From positions 1 through 32,104 of the forward strand of contig DRMH01000101.1 in the NCBI GenBank assembly GCA_011322625.1: DNA of 32,104 nucleotides. Direction: 5' to 3'. Shown here piece after piece: positions 8,175 to 15,551 of this stretch. Made by a program: the position numbers and the translations under genes. The notes beneath the pieces are model-generated. The model was given only the letters and a program-made list of their open reading frames with translations, was not told where the DNA came from and made no database searches. The DNA comes from Thermosulfurimonas dismutans. GTDB lineage: Bacteria > Desulfobacterota > Thermodesulfobacteria > Thermodesulfobacteriales > Thermodesulfobacteriaceae. Within the stretch, counting starts at the first letter, position 1; each line of letters opens with the position of its first letter.

Positions 8175-8198
8175 GGGGGGCGTAGGCCCCCCGTTTTT
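8175..8198 (+). terminator. rho-independent terminator after the ferredoxin gene
   Basis: GGGGGGC (8175-8181) pairs with GCCCCCC (8186-8192) around a GTAG loop, followed by GTTTTT at 8193-8198. It closes the dsrN-ferredoxin unit. The next gene's TTG start lies only seven bases beyond the T-run. Confidence 0.85.
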
Positions 8199-8204
8199 CA
8201 CCCC

Positions 8205-9191
8205 TTGTATCTGGCCCGTAAACGTATCGTCGGCGGTTTCGAGTATTATCTCCGGATCTCGGTCAAAGAAGGAAAGATATGGCGTTCCCGGGATCTCCTG
8301 TGTCTGGGGGAGGATCCCTCCCTCTATCTTCGCTATCCCGGAGGAAGGTCCTTCTATGTAGATGAGGCCCTGGAGGAGGCCTTAAGGGCCCAGGGGATAG
8401 AGACGGATCAGTGGGAGCTGGAGGAGATCTTTTTCCGGTTTGTACGTCCGGAGATCCGGGAGTATCTGCGGCCCTACATCTATCGTTCCCGTCCCTCCGG
8501 CGAACGGCTGGAACGGGAGGAGGCCCTGCGCGTTCAGGCCCGGATCCATCCCTTTGACCGACGCCGGACCATCTTCTTAAAGTTCGGGGGGCCCAGGTCC
8601 GAGGCTTTGCTTAAGCGCCCGCTGCCTTTTCTCTATCGGATGCGGGACAAGAGTCGGGACGAGATAGAACAGCTTCTGTGGACGCAGGAGGACCGGCTGC
8701 GCCCCCGGGAGATAGTGCCCTATATTTACTATGCCTTCGCCCTGGCCGAGAAGTTTCCCTCCCTTCTTACCCGGCATCTGCCCGAGGCCCGTCTTCAGGA
8801 GGAGCTGGATCAGGCCTTTCTGGAGGCCCTGTGCGATCTGGCTCGGGACGAGGAATATCGGATGGGGTTAAGCGAGGAGGAGGTGCTGCGGGAGTATCTG
8901 TCCCGGTATGTGATTCTCTATTTTGATGCCACCGAGGCCCAGCGAAGGATCTTTGAGGAGCGGCAGCGAGGGAGCTGGGCCCGGAGGGAAGCTATTTTCC
9001 GGGCGGCCCGTTATTTCGGTCTTTCCCCGGAGACCCTGGAGAGGATGTCCCGTCGGGAGATCCTGGCCCTCTTTCGGGCCCGGGCCAAATCCCTTCATCC
9101 GGATCGCGGAGGAGATAAAGAGGCCTTTATCCTTCTGCGCCGTATTTTCGAAGAACTCATGGAGGCCCTGGGTTATCGACGCCGGGGCTAA
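8205..9191 (+). CDS. uncharacterised protein with C-terminal J domain
   Basis: The 328-residue product has a charged, Arg/Glu-rich body that I cannot assign to a named family. Its last 60 residues look like a J domain: FRARAKSLHPDRGGD, with the HPD triad at 298-300, then a helix ending in LMEALGY. A C-terminal J domain implies an Hsp70 (DnaK) partner, with the N-terminal part as a client- or target-specific adaptor; this is inference. The start is uncertain. TTG 8205 is the only plausible start codon near the 5' end, has no visible ribosome-binding site, and sits just after the preceding terminator's T-run. The 3' end overlaps the convergent macrodomain gene by four bases (CTAA serves both stops). 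Confidence 0.6.
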   Translation: MYLARKRIVGGFEYYLRISVKEGKIWRSRDLLCLGEDPSLYLRYPGGRSFYVDEALEEALRAQGIETDQWELEEIFFRFVRPEIREYLRPYIYRSRPSGERLEREEALRVQARIHPFDRRRTIFLKFGGPRSEALLKRPLPFLYRMRDKSRDEIEQLLWTQEDRLRPREIVPYIYYAFALAEKFPSLLTRHLPEARLQEELDQAFLEALCDLARDEEYRMGLSEEEVLREYLSRYVILYFDATEAQRRIFEERQRGSWARREAIFRAARYFGLSPETLERMSRREILALFRARAKSLHPDRGGDKEAFILLRRIFEELMEALGYRRRG

Positions 9192-9754
9192 AATTCCTCC
9201 ACCTGGAGACCCTCCCTGGCCGCCAGGTCCCGCAGGGCCTGAAGATAGGCCTGATAGGCCCGGTCTCCCCAGAGGACCATACGCACCAGACGGGGCAGGG
9301 GGTTTTCGCGGAGGAAAGAGAGGATGGTCCCGAGAGCAATGGGGGCCGCCTCCTCCAGAGGATACCCGTAGGCTCCGGTGGAAAGGGAGGGAAAGGCCAC
9401 CGAGGAGAGTTTTAATTCCGCGGCCCGTTTCAGGGACTCCCGGTAGGCGCTGGCCAGGAGATCGGCTTCACCGCTCTTTCCATCCCGGTAGATGGGCCCC
9501 ACGGCATGGATGACATAGCGGGCCTTCAGACGCCCGGCCCCGGTGACCACCGCCTGCCCGGTGGGACAGCGTCCGATCTTTCGGGCCTCCTCGGCGATGG
9601 AAGGGCCGCCCTTGCGGTGAATGGCTCCGTCCACCCCTCCCCCGGGAATAAGACGCTCGTTGGCCGCGTTCACGATGGCCTCGGTATCCTGTTCGGTGAT
9701 GTCCCCCTGGATAAGCTCCAGGACTTTATCCTCCAGCCTTACCCGCGCACCCAT
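9188..9754 (-). CDS. macrodomain ADP-ribose-binding/hydrolase protein
   Basis: The 188-residue product is a stand-alone macrodomain. GDITEQDTEAIVNAAN near the start, the loop IPGGGVDGAIHRKGG, VIHAVGPIY and the phosphate loop PSLSTGAYGYP are hallmarks of the YmdB/MacroD type, which removes ADP-ribose from proteins or hydrolyses O-acetyl-ADP-ribose. It is cytoplasmic. I place the start at the ATG complementary to 9752-9754, which has GAGGGGGAG immediately upstream; the longer frame to 9805 adds 17 residues unlike the family. It is divergent from the alkyltransferase gene with about 40 bases between starts. A perfect TATAAT on this strand lies 28-33 bases upstream of the ATG. Confidence 0.9.
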   Translation of the reverse strand: MGARVRLEDKVLELIQGDITEQDTEAIVNAANERLIPGGGVDGAIHRKGGPSIAEEARKIGRCPTGQAVVTGAGRLKARYVIHAVGPIYRDGKSGEADLLASAYRESLKRAAELKLSSVAFPSLSTGAYGYPLEEAAPIALGTILSFLRENPLPRLVRMVLWGDRAYQAYLQALRDLAAREGLQVEEF

Positions 9755-9771
9755 CTCCCCCTCCGTCGGAG

Positions 9772-9794
9772 TTTTGACTATATTATACCCTGAA
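9772..9794. promoter_or_regulatory. divergent promoter region between macrodomain and alkyltransferase genes
   Basis: This is an AT-rich island in GC-rich surroundings. On the minus strand it reads GGTATAATA, a perfect -10 box for the macrodomain gene, with its TATAAT at the complement of 9782-9787. On the plus strand the same bases read TATATTATA, a -10-like box whose transcript would begin close to ATG 9795. No good -35 box is seen on either strand, so the exact polarity is uncertain. Confidence 0.5.
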
Positions 9795-10253
9795 ATGGTC
9801 CGCATGGGCCGTCTTTCCTTTTGCGGTCGTTCGGTGGTGGTCCTGCTCGAGGACGACCGGATAATCCGGGTGATCCTGGGAGAGGCCCCCGGACTGTCCT
9901 TTCCCGCGCTTTCTCCCGCGCATCTGGGGCTCGTGGAGGAAGAGTTCCGGGCCTATTTTGAGGGGGAGCGGTCTTTTCCCGAGCTCCCGTTCAAGCTGGA
10001 GGTGTCTCCTTCGGCCCGGAGATGCCTTTATCTTCTGCGGGAGATCCCCCGGGGGGAGGTAAGGACCTACGGCTGGGTGGCCCGCAGGATGGGATATTCC
10101 CGGGCCGCGCGGGCCGTGGGGAGAATACTTTCCGCCAATCCCCTTCCCCTCCTTTTTCCCTGTCATCGGGTGGTGGGGCAAAGGGGACTGGGAGGTTTTT
10201 CCGCCGGAAGGGAATGGAAGGAATTTCTCCTGCGTCTGGAAGGGGCACTTTGA
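9795..10253 (+). CDS. ogt: methylated-DNA--[protein]-cysteine S-methyltransferase
   Basis: This 152-residue protein matches the small Ogt/MGMT family. It transfers the alkyl group from O6-alkylguanine in DNA irreversibly to an active-site cysteine, Cys123 in PCHRVV. The DNA-binding helix-turn-helix region is GEVRTYGWVARRMGYSRAAR, followed by the expected Asn-Pro and, after the active site, GLGGFSAG. Length is normal for the short form without an Ada domain. The start could be ATG 9795 or ATG 9804; neither has a clear Shine-Dalgarno, and the AT-rich promoter-like box right upstream suggests a very short leader. It is divergent from the macrodomain gene. A hairpin follows the stop within five bases. 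Confidence 0.9.
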   Translation: MVRMGRLSFCGRSVVVLLEDDRIIRVILGEAPGLSFPALSPAHLGLVEEEFRAYFEGERSFPELPFKLEVSPSARRCLYLLREIPRGEVRTYGWVARRMGYSRAARAVGRILSANPLPLLFPCHRVVGQRGLGGFSAGREWKEFLLRLEGAL

Positions 10254-10256
10254 TCC

Positions 10257-10283
10257 CTCTTTCGTCATTTTTTTGACGAAGAG
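10257..10283 (+). other. hairpin just after ogt, without U-run
   Basis: TTCGTCA (10261-10267) pairs with TGACGAA (10274-10280) around a TTTTTT loop, and the stem extends three more pairs if one T is bulged. No T-run follows, so it is not a classical intrinsic terminator. It may stabilise the ogt transcript end. The rest of 10284-10351 holds only a weak nested inverted repeat (10289-10311). Confidence 0.35.
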
Positions 10284-10351
10284 TCAGCCGGGAGGTCGGA
10301 CCGTAGTCCCGCAAAAAGGGGAAGATACAGGGCCGGGGGCTATGGTCTATA

Positions 10352-10367
10352 TGGTATGATGTTTGCA
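10352..10367 (+). promoter_or_regulatory. sigma-54 (RpoN) promoter of the motility operon
   Basis: The bases read TGGTATG-N4-TTGCA: GG at 10353-10354 and GC at 10365-10366, separated by exactly ten bases as RpoN requires. The -24 box matches TGGCACG at five of seven positions and the -12 box TTGCA fully. Transcription would begin near 10378, just before a strong AGGAGGAGGA ribosome-binding site for fliL. TATGAT (10355-10360) could also act as a sigma-70 -10 box but has no -35 partner. RpoN control of flagellar export genes is common in Gram-negative bacteria. Confidence 0.65.
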
Positions 10368-10394
10368 AAAAATTAGGTTCAGGAGGAGGAAGTC

Positions 10395-10868
10395 ATGGCC
10401 GAGGGCGCAGAAAAGAAGGGAGGAGGCAAGAAACTTCTGATCTTTTTACTCCTGGGTCTGGTCCTGCTGGTGGGGGCCGGGGTGGCGGCCTATTTTCTGC
10501 TTTTTTCCCGCTCCGCCCCTCCCCCGGAAGAGACCAAGAAGGAGGCTCAGGCTCCCCAATCTCAGATAGGGCCCTTTCTGCAGCTGGACCCCTTTGTGGT
10601 CAATCTCTCGGATCCCACGGGCAGACGTTATCTGCGGGTGAAGATCGCCCTGGAACTCAAGGACGATCAGGCCCTTTCCGAGGCCAACAATCGGATCCCT
10701 CAGATCAACGACGCCATCATCATGGTGCTTTCCTCCAAGACGGTGGAGGAGGTGCTGGCTCCGGAGGGCAAATCCGAATTGCGTTTTGAGATCATGAATA
10801 AACTCAACCAACTCCTGGGGCCCGGTAAGGTAAGAGGGGTCTATTTCACTCAGTTTGTGGTGCAGTGA
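10395..10868 (+). CDS. fliL: FliL, flagellar stator-associated membrane protein
   Basis: The 157-residue product has a short charged N-terminus, one membrane helix (about 14-37), a Pro/Glu linker and a periplasmic FliL domain (LDPFVVNL near residue 65, YLRVKIALEL, SSKTVEEVL, VYFTQFVVQ at the end). FliL surrounds the motor stators and supports torque or stator engagement. A strong AGGAGGAGGAA precedes ATG 10395. It is the first gene of the long motility operon and overlaps fliM by one base (ATGA type). Confidence 0.92.
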   Translation: MAEGAEKKGGGKKLLIFLLLGLVLLVGAGVAAYFLLFSRSAPPPEETKKEAQAPQSQIGPFLQLDPFVVNLSDPTGRRYLRVKIALELKDDQALSEANNRIPQINDAIIMVLSSKTVEEVLAPEGKSELRFEIMNKLNQLLGPGKVRGVYFTQFVVQ

Positions 10869-11842
10869 TGGACAAGGTCCTCTCTCAGGAAGAGATTGAC
10901 GCCCTTCTGGCGGGTCTGGAGGGCGGGGAGGTGGACACCACCCCCGAACCCTCCACCGAGGAGGGGGTGCGTCCCTTTGATTTTCGCCATTATTCGGTCT
11001 CCACCCGGATCAAGATTCCCGGCTTCGAGGTGATCAACGAACATCTGGCCCGGGGATTGCGAATGGGGTTTTCCACCCTCCTGCGAGAGATCGTGGAGGT
11101 CAACAGTGAACCCATTCAGATGGAACGTTTCCGGGATTTTCTGAACCGTATCCCGGTTCCCACCTCCATCCATATCTTCCGTCTGGAGCCCCTGCGGGGG
11201 CAGGCCCTGCTGGTTATCGATGCCCCGCTGGTCTTCACCTTTGTGGAAAGATTCCTGGGCGGCGGGGAGAGAAAGTTGATCAAGGTGGAGGGGCGGGAGT
11301 TCACCCCTATAGAACAGCGTCTTATCCGCAGGGTGGTGAACCACATCTTTCAGGAGCTGGAACGGGCCTGGAAGGGGATTCAACCGGTAAAGGCCAAATA
11401 CGTTCGGGGGGAGGTCAATCCCCAGTTCGCCCGGGTGCTTCAACCCGAGGAAATCGTGGTGGTCTGTAATTTTGAAGTGGATATCGAGGGGATCACCGGG
11501 AAGATCGCCTTCTGTTATTCCTTCGGGATGCTTCAGCCCATCAAGAGCAAGCTCTATACCCCCTATCAGGTGGAGGAGACCACCGATCCCTACTGGCAGA
11601 AACAGCTGGAGGAGATCGTCTTTTCCGCGGAGGTGAATCTCAAGGCCTTTCTGGGACATGCCCGACTCAAGATCCGGGATCTCCTTTCCCTGGAACCCGG
11701 GGATGTGCTGGTGCTGGAGGAGAAGGCCGAGGAGCCGGTTACGGTTTCGGTGGAGGGTATCCCCAAGATAAAGGGGGAACTGGGGAGTTATCGAAGGTAT
11801 AAGGCGATAAGGGTTTTGGAGTTCATCCGGATAAAAGAGTAG
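10868..11842 (+). CDS. fliM: FliM, flagellar motor switch protein
   Basis: The 324-residue protein begins MDKVLSQEEIDALLAGLEGG, the classic N-terminal EIDALL motif that binds phosphorylated CheY. A CheC-like middle domain follows (ITGKIAFCYSFGMLQPI marks its end), then a C-terminal SpoA domain ending in SYRRYKAIRVLEFI. It forms the C-ring with FliN and sets rotation direction. ATG 10868 overlaps the fliL stop; the GTG at 10865 is rejected because the family starts with the motif at residue 5 or so. Confidence 0.95.
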   Translation: MDKVLSQEEIDALLAGLEGGEVDTTPEPSTEEGVRPFDFRHYSVSTRIKIPGFEVINEHLARGLRMGFSTLLREIVEVNSEPIQMERFRDFLNRIPVPTSIHIFRLEPLRGQALLVIDAPLVFTFVERFLGGGERKLIKVEGREFTPIEQRLIRRVVNHIFQELERAWKGIQPVKAKYVRGEVNPQFARVLQPEEIVVVCNFEVDIEGITGKIAFCYSFGMLQPIKSKLYTPYQVEETTDPYWQKQLEEIVFSAEVNLKAFLGHARLKIRDLLSLEPGDVLVLEEKAEEPVTVSVEGIPKIKGELGSYRRYKAIRVLEFIRIKE

Positions 11843-11852
11843 GGGGTGCAAA

Positions 11853-12443
11853 ATGAACGAGGAAATTCGGGAGGAGACCGCTCCCGAGGCTCCGGAGGAA
11901 CAGGAGATCCGTCCCGGGGAGGGAGGCGGCGAAGCGGTGGAGGAGAAGGCTGCCGAAGGGGCGGCGGAGGAAAAAGCCGCTCCGGAGAAGGAAGGCGGGG
12001 CTTCTCCCACCTCCGAAGAGGATCTCATGGCCATGTGGGAGGAGGCCCTGAAGGAGGCCGCTCAGGGGGAGGTACAGGCCGAAAAGGTGGAGGACAAGGA
12101 GGCCGCCCCGGAGGAAAAGGTGGAGGTGCAGGCCCCGGAGCTTCCCGAATTCAAGGAAACACCGACCCAGGGCCCCCATCCGGATCTGGAATTCATCCTG
12201 GACATCCCTCTGGAGGTATGGGTGGAGATCGGGCGCACCCGTATGACCATCAATGAACTCCTCAAGCTCACCCAGGGTTCCATCATCGAGTTGAACAAAC
12301 TGGCCGGGGAACCGGTGGAGATCTATGTAAACGGCAAACTCATGGGGCGAGGCGAGGTGGTGGTGGTGAACGAGAGGTTCGGGGTGCGGCTTACCGAGAT
12401 CCTTACCCCTCAGGAGAGAATCCAGAAACTGGGAGAGAGTTGA
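11853..12443 (+). CDS. fliN: FliN, flagellar motor switch protein with long acidic N-terminus
   Basis: The 196-residue protein is longer than usual FliN (about 90-140). Residues 1-110 are a low-complexity Glu/Ala/Pro stretch containing EEDLMAMWEEALKEA, a short amphipathic motif that resembles one I associate with FliN N-termini. Residues 113-190 are the SpoA domain (LDIPLEVWVEIGRTRMTI, GSIIELNKLAGEPVEIYVNG, VVVVNERFGVRLTEI). It is a cytoplasmic C-ring component that also binds FliH at the export gate. GGGGGTG lies upstream of ATG 11853. It overlaps fliO by one base. Confidence 0.93.
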   Translation: MNEEIREETAPEAPEEQEIRPGEGGGEAVEEKAAEGAAEEKAAPEKEGGASPTSEEDLMAMWEEALKEAAQGEVQAEKVEDKEAAPEEKVEVQAPELPEFKETPTQGPHPDLEFILDIPLEVWVEIGRTRMTINELLKLTQGSIIELNKLAGEPVEIYVNGKLMGRGEVVVVNERFGVRLTEILTPQERIQKLGES

Positions 12444-12697
12444 TGTGGACCCTCTACTTCCAGGTCTTCGGGGTCACCTTTCTCCTTCTGGGGATTTTTT
12501 TACTGGGATTGTACCTCTTTCGCAGGCTAAGACGGATCTCTCCCTCCCGGGGAGGAGAGATCCGGGTGCGGGAGGTGCGTCCGCTGGACTTCAAGCATCG
12601 CCTGGTTCTGGTGCAGGTGAGGGATTCCCTGCTTCTTCTGGGGATTTCGGAAAAGGGCATAACCCCCCTTAAGGAATGGCGGGATGAGAGCGCTTAG
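12443..12697 (+). CDS. fliO: FliO, flagellar export assembly membrane protein
   Basis: The 84-residue protein has one N-terminal membrane helix (about 5-27), a basic stop-transfer RRLRR, and a short cytoplasmic domain with the FliO pattern EVRPLDFKHRLVLVQVRDSLLLLGIS. FliO helps assemble FliP in the export gate. Sequence conservation of FliO is low, so the call leans on size, topology and the position between fliN and fliP. It starts at ATG 12443, overlapping the fliN stop, and overlaps fliP by 14 bases. Confidence 0.85.
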   Translation: MWTLYFQVFGVTFLLLGIFLLGLYLFRRLRRISPSRGGEIRVREVRPLDFKHRLVLVQVRDSLLLLGISEKGITPLKEWRDESA

Positions 12698-13430
12698 GCT
12701 GGGATTGATCCTTAGTTTGGGGCTTTCCTCCCGGGCCCTGGCGGTTACCCTTCCGGCGGTGCGTCTGGCTCTGGAGCCGGCCAAGGGGCCGGAGCAGGTG
12801 GCCCCGGTACTCCAGATCCTTCTCCTCCTCACCGTGCTCTCCGTGGCTCCGGCCCTTCTCCTCATGCTCACCTCCTTTACCCGGCTGGTGGTGGTGTTCA
12901 GTCTTTTGCGTCATGCCCTGGGGACCCAGCAGACCCCGCCCAACCAGGTCCTCATCTCCCTGGCCCTCTTTCTGACCTTTTTCATCATGGCCCCGGTCTT
13001 CCGGCAGGCCTATCGTCAGGGCCTCCAGCCCTACATGGACCATCAGATCACCGAGGAGGAGATGTTTCGTAAGACCCTTCAGCCCTTCCGGCAATTCATG
13101 CTTCGCAATACCCGGGAGAAGGATCTGGCCCTCTTCGTGAAGATCCGCGGTGAGAAACGTCCCCGGACGCCGGAGGACGTTTCGCTGCTTTCCCTGATCC
13201 CGGCCTTTATGATCAGCGAATTGCGCACCGCCTTTGAAATCGGCTTTTTGCTCTATCTTCCCTTCCTCATCATCGACATGGTGGTCTCCAGCGTACTCCT
13301 TTCCATGGGGATGCTCATGCTTCCGCCCATGATGATTTCTCTCCCCCTCAAGCTCCTGCTTTTCGTGCTGGTGGACGGATGGAACCTCCTGGTGGGGTCC
13401 CTGGCCAAGAGTTTCTTTCTAGGAGGATAA
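12684..13430 (+). CDS. fliP: FliP, flagellar type III export gate protein
   Basis: The 248-residue membrane protein starts with a cleavable-looking signal (MRALRLGLILSLGLSSRALA), as in FliP of other bacteria. LMLTSFTRLVVVFSLLRHAL and GTQQTPPNQVLISLALFLT are diagnostic. The C-terminal part IPAFMISELRTAFEIGFLLYLPFLIIDMVVS also fits. Five FliP copies with FliQ and FliR form the protein-conducting core of the export gate. Confidence 0.96.
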   Translation: MRALRLGLILSLGLSSRALAVTLPAVRLALEPAKGPEQVAPVLQILLLLTVLSVAPALLLMLTSFTRLVVVFSLLRHALGTQQTPPNQVLISLALFLTFFIMAPVFRQAYRQGLQPYMDHQITEEEMFRKTLQPFRQFMLRNTREKDLALFVKIRGEKRPRTPEDVSLLSLIPAFMISELRTAFEIGFLLYLPFLIIDMVVSSVLLSMGMLMLPPMMISLPLKLLLFVLVDGWNLLVGSLAKSFFLGG

Positions 13431-13434
13431 CCCC

Positions 13435-13704
13435 ATGACCGAACAGACCGTACTTTATCTGGCCCGACAGACGGTGGAATTAACCCTGCTCATCTCCGCG
13501 CCCATGCTCCTGGCCGGGTTGGTGATCGGGGTGCTTATAAGCATCTTTCAGGCCGTGACCCAGATCCAGGAGATGACCCTTACCTTTGTCCCCAAGATCG
13601 TGGCCGTATTCGTGGCCCTGCTTCTGACCTTTCCCTGGATGATGCGCAAGCTTCTGGATTTCACCCATACCCTGCTGGTCAATATTCCGGGATTTATCCG
13701 ATGA
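13435..13704 (+). CDS. fliQ: FliQ, flagellar export gate protein
   Basis: The 89-residue protein has two membrane helices (about 17-36 and 48-72) linked by a short loop containing FQAVTQIQEMTLTFVPKI, the FliQ signature. Four copies join FliP and FliR in the export gate. An AGGAGG (13422-13427) lies close upstream of ATG 13435, and the 3' end overlaps fliR by four bases. Confidence 0.95.
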   Translation: MTEQTVLYLARQTVELTLLISAPMLLAGLVIGVLISIFQAVTQIQEMTLTFVPKIVAVFVALLLTFPWMMRKLLDFTHTLLVNIPGFIR

Positions 13705-14483
13705 GGACAGATCCCCTGCTTCAACTGGTACCCTGGGCCTACACCCTGGCTCTGGTCCTGGTTCGGACCTCCTTTCTGCTCTTTTTTATGCCGCTTCTGG
13801 GAAGCGTGGCCCCTCCGATGGTGCGGGCGGCCTTTTCCCTGGTCCTTTCCCTGGCCCTGATCTTCGTCCTTCCCGGCCCGGTGCCCCTGCCCCAGCATCT
13901 CTTTCAGGTAGGGCTGGCCCTGGCCCAGGAAGCCCTGCTGGGACTCTCCCTGGCCTTTCTCCTGCGGGTGATCTTCGCCGGGATCCAGCTGGGGGGAGAA
14001 ATGGTGGGGATGCAGATCGGTTTCGGGGTGGCCCAGGTCATAGATCCGGTTACCGGGGTTCAGGCCCCGATCCTGGCCCAGCTTACCTATCTTCTGGCCT
14101 TTCTCTTTTTTCTGGTTTTCGATTTCCATTATCCTTTTCTTCTGGCTCTGGGGGAGGGGCTGCGGTATCTGCCTCCCGGAAGGTTGAGTTTTTCGGCTCC
14201 GCTCTTTCTTTTTCTGGCCCGGGAGGGGCAGACCCTCTTTGTGGTTTCCCTGAAGATCCTGGCTCCGCTTCTGGCCTTCATGCTTCTGGTTCAGCTGGCC
14301 CTGGGGGTTATCTCCCGTTTCGTGCCCCAGATCAACATCATGATCGTGAGCTTTCCCCTTACCACCGGCCTGGGACTTCTCTTTTTTGGTTTGACCCTGC
14401 TCTTTGTGCCCAAGGTCCTTCTTCCGGCCTTTGCGCGGGCCACGGAATTGTTTCGGGTCATCTTTCACGGTTTCGGAGGATAG
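13701..14483 (+). CDS. fliR: FliR, flagellar export gate protein
   Basis: The 260-residue polytopic membrane protein has FliR features: VRTSFLLFFMPLLGSVAPPMVRAAF near the start, GEMVGMQIGFGVAQVIDPVTG in the middle, and VPQINIMIVSFPLTTGLGLL near the end. One FliR completes the gate core and contacts FlhB. Its TAG stop is directly followed by the flhB ATG with no gap, consistent with translational coupling. Confidence 0.95.
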   Translation: MRTDPLLQLVPWAYTLALVLVRTSFLLFFMPLLGSVAPPMVRAAFSLVLSLALIFVLPGPVPLPQHLFQVGLALAQEALLGLSLAFLLRVIFAGIQLGGEMVGMQIGFGVAQVIDPVTGVQAPILAQLTYLLAFLFFLVFDFHYPFLLALGEGLRYLPPGRLSFSAPLFLFLAREGQTLFVVSLKILAPLLAFMLLVQLALGVISRFVPQINIMIVSFPLTTGLGLLFFGLTLLFVPKVLLPAFARATELFRVIFHGFGG

Positions 14484-15551
14484 ATGCCTGAGGAACCCCT
14501 TCAGGAACGCACCGAGGAACCCACTCCGCGAAGACGGGAGGAGGCCCGCAAGCGGGGGCAGGTGGCCCGCAGCCGGGAGCTGGCCTCGGTGGTGGTGCTG
14601 GGCTCCAGCGTGCTAGCCTTTGCCCTGAGCGGGACCTTCATGTACTATCAGATTCGTGCCGCCCTGGAATTCTTTCTGGGGAATTTCTTCCGGTCCTTCG
14701 ATTTTCCGGAGGGGATGCTGGCCATCCGAAAGGCCTTTTATTTTTCGGTCCTGGGGGTGGCTCCCTTTTTCCTGCTCCTTACCGTAGCCGCTTTCCTGGC
14801 CCATTTTGTCCAGACCGGTGGGGTGGCGGCCTGGGAGGTCCTTTCCCCTAAGGCGGAACGTATAAATCCGGTGGAGGGGTTCAAGCGGCTCTTCTCCATT
14901 CCGGCCCTGGTGGAGCTCGTCAAATCGGTGGCCAAAATCGTCATTATCTCGACGGTGGCCTATCTGGTCATCCGGCACCGTCTGGGGGATCTTCTGGCCC
15001 TTACCGGAGAGGACCTGCACACCCTGGCGGTGGCGCTCTACTTTCTCTCCCGGGATCTGGTCCTGAAATTGCTTATAGCTCTGGTGGTTCTGGCTATACT
15101 GGACTTTTTCTTCCAGCGCTGGGATGTGGAGAGGAAACTGCGCATGACCCGGGAGGAACTCAAGGAAGAACTCAAACAGACCGAGGGTGATCCCCTGGTA
15201 CGCTCCAGGATCCGTCAGCTCCAGCGGGAGATGGCCCGCCGGCGCATGATGGCCGAGGTGCCCCGGGCGGATGTGGTCATTACCAACCCGGAACATCTGG
15301 CTGTGGCCCTTCGCTATCAACTGGGGGAGATGCCGGCCCCCCAGGTGGTGGCCAAGGGTCGGGGGTATCTGGCCGAAAGGATAAAGGAGATGGCCCGGGA
15401 GGCCGGAGTCCCGGTGGTGGAGGATCCGCCGCTGGCCCGGCTTCTCTATCAGCGGGTGGAGGTAGGGAATTATATTCCCGAGGATCTCTATCAGGCCGTG
15501 GCCGAGGTCCTGGCCTTTGTTTATCGCTTGCGGGGTAAGAGGGTCTCCTGA
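14484..15551 (+). CDS. flhB: FlhB, export substrate-specificity switch protein, with NPEH cleavage motif
   Basis: The 355-residue protein starts with EEPTPRRREEARKRGQVARSREL, the usual FlhB N-terminal region, followed by four membrane helices and a cytoplasmic domain. The autocleavage site that is normally Asn-Pro-Thr-His reads Asn268-Pro269-Glu270-His271 here (VVITNPEHLAVALRY). The Asn-Pro bond needed for cleavage is intact, while the Thr is replaced by Glu. FlhB switches export from hook to filament substrates together with FliK. It overlaps flhA by one base. Confidence 0.94.
   Translation: MPEEPLQERTEEPTPRRREEARKRGQVARSRELASVVVLGSSVLAFALSGTFMYYQIRAALEFFLGNFFRSFDFPEGMLAIRKAFYFSVLGVAPFFLLLTVAAFLAHFVQTGGVAAWEVLSPKAERINPVEGFKRLFSIPALVELVKSVAKIVIISTVAYLVIRHRLGDLLALTGEDLHTLAVALYFLSRDLVLKLLIALVVLAILDFFFQRWDVERKLRMTREELKEELKQTEGDPLVRSRIRQLQREMARRRMMAEVPRADVVITNPEHLAVALRYQLGEMPAPQVVAKGRGYLAERIKEMAREAGVPVVEDPPLARLLYQRVEVGNYIPEDLYQAVAEVLAFVYRLRGKRVS

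Noticed and set aside
9755-9805. Longer N-terminus for the macrodomain protein
   Set aside because: It would span the divergent promoter island and adds residues unlike the family, while the ATG at 9754 has a strong Shine-Dalgarno.
10257-10283. Intrinsic terminator after ogt
   Set aside because: The stem is good but no T-run follows, so I list it only as a hairpin.
11799-11812. Possible sigma-28 -10 element (GCGATAA) inside fliM
   Set aside because: No TAAA box at the right distance and it lies within a coding region; chance match.
10850-12034. 394-codon minus-strand frame opposite fliM/fliN
   Set aside because: The Ser/Ala/Pro-rich start is the complement of the acidic fliN linker; no support as a gene.
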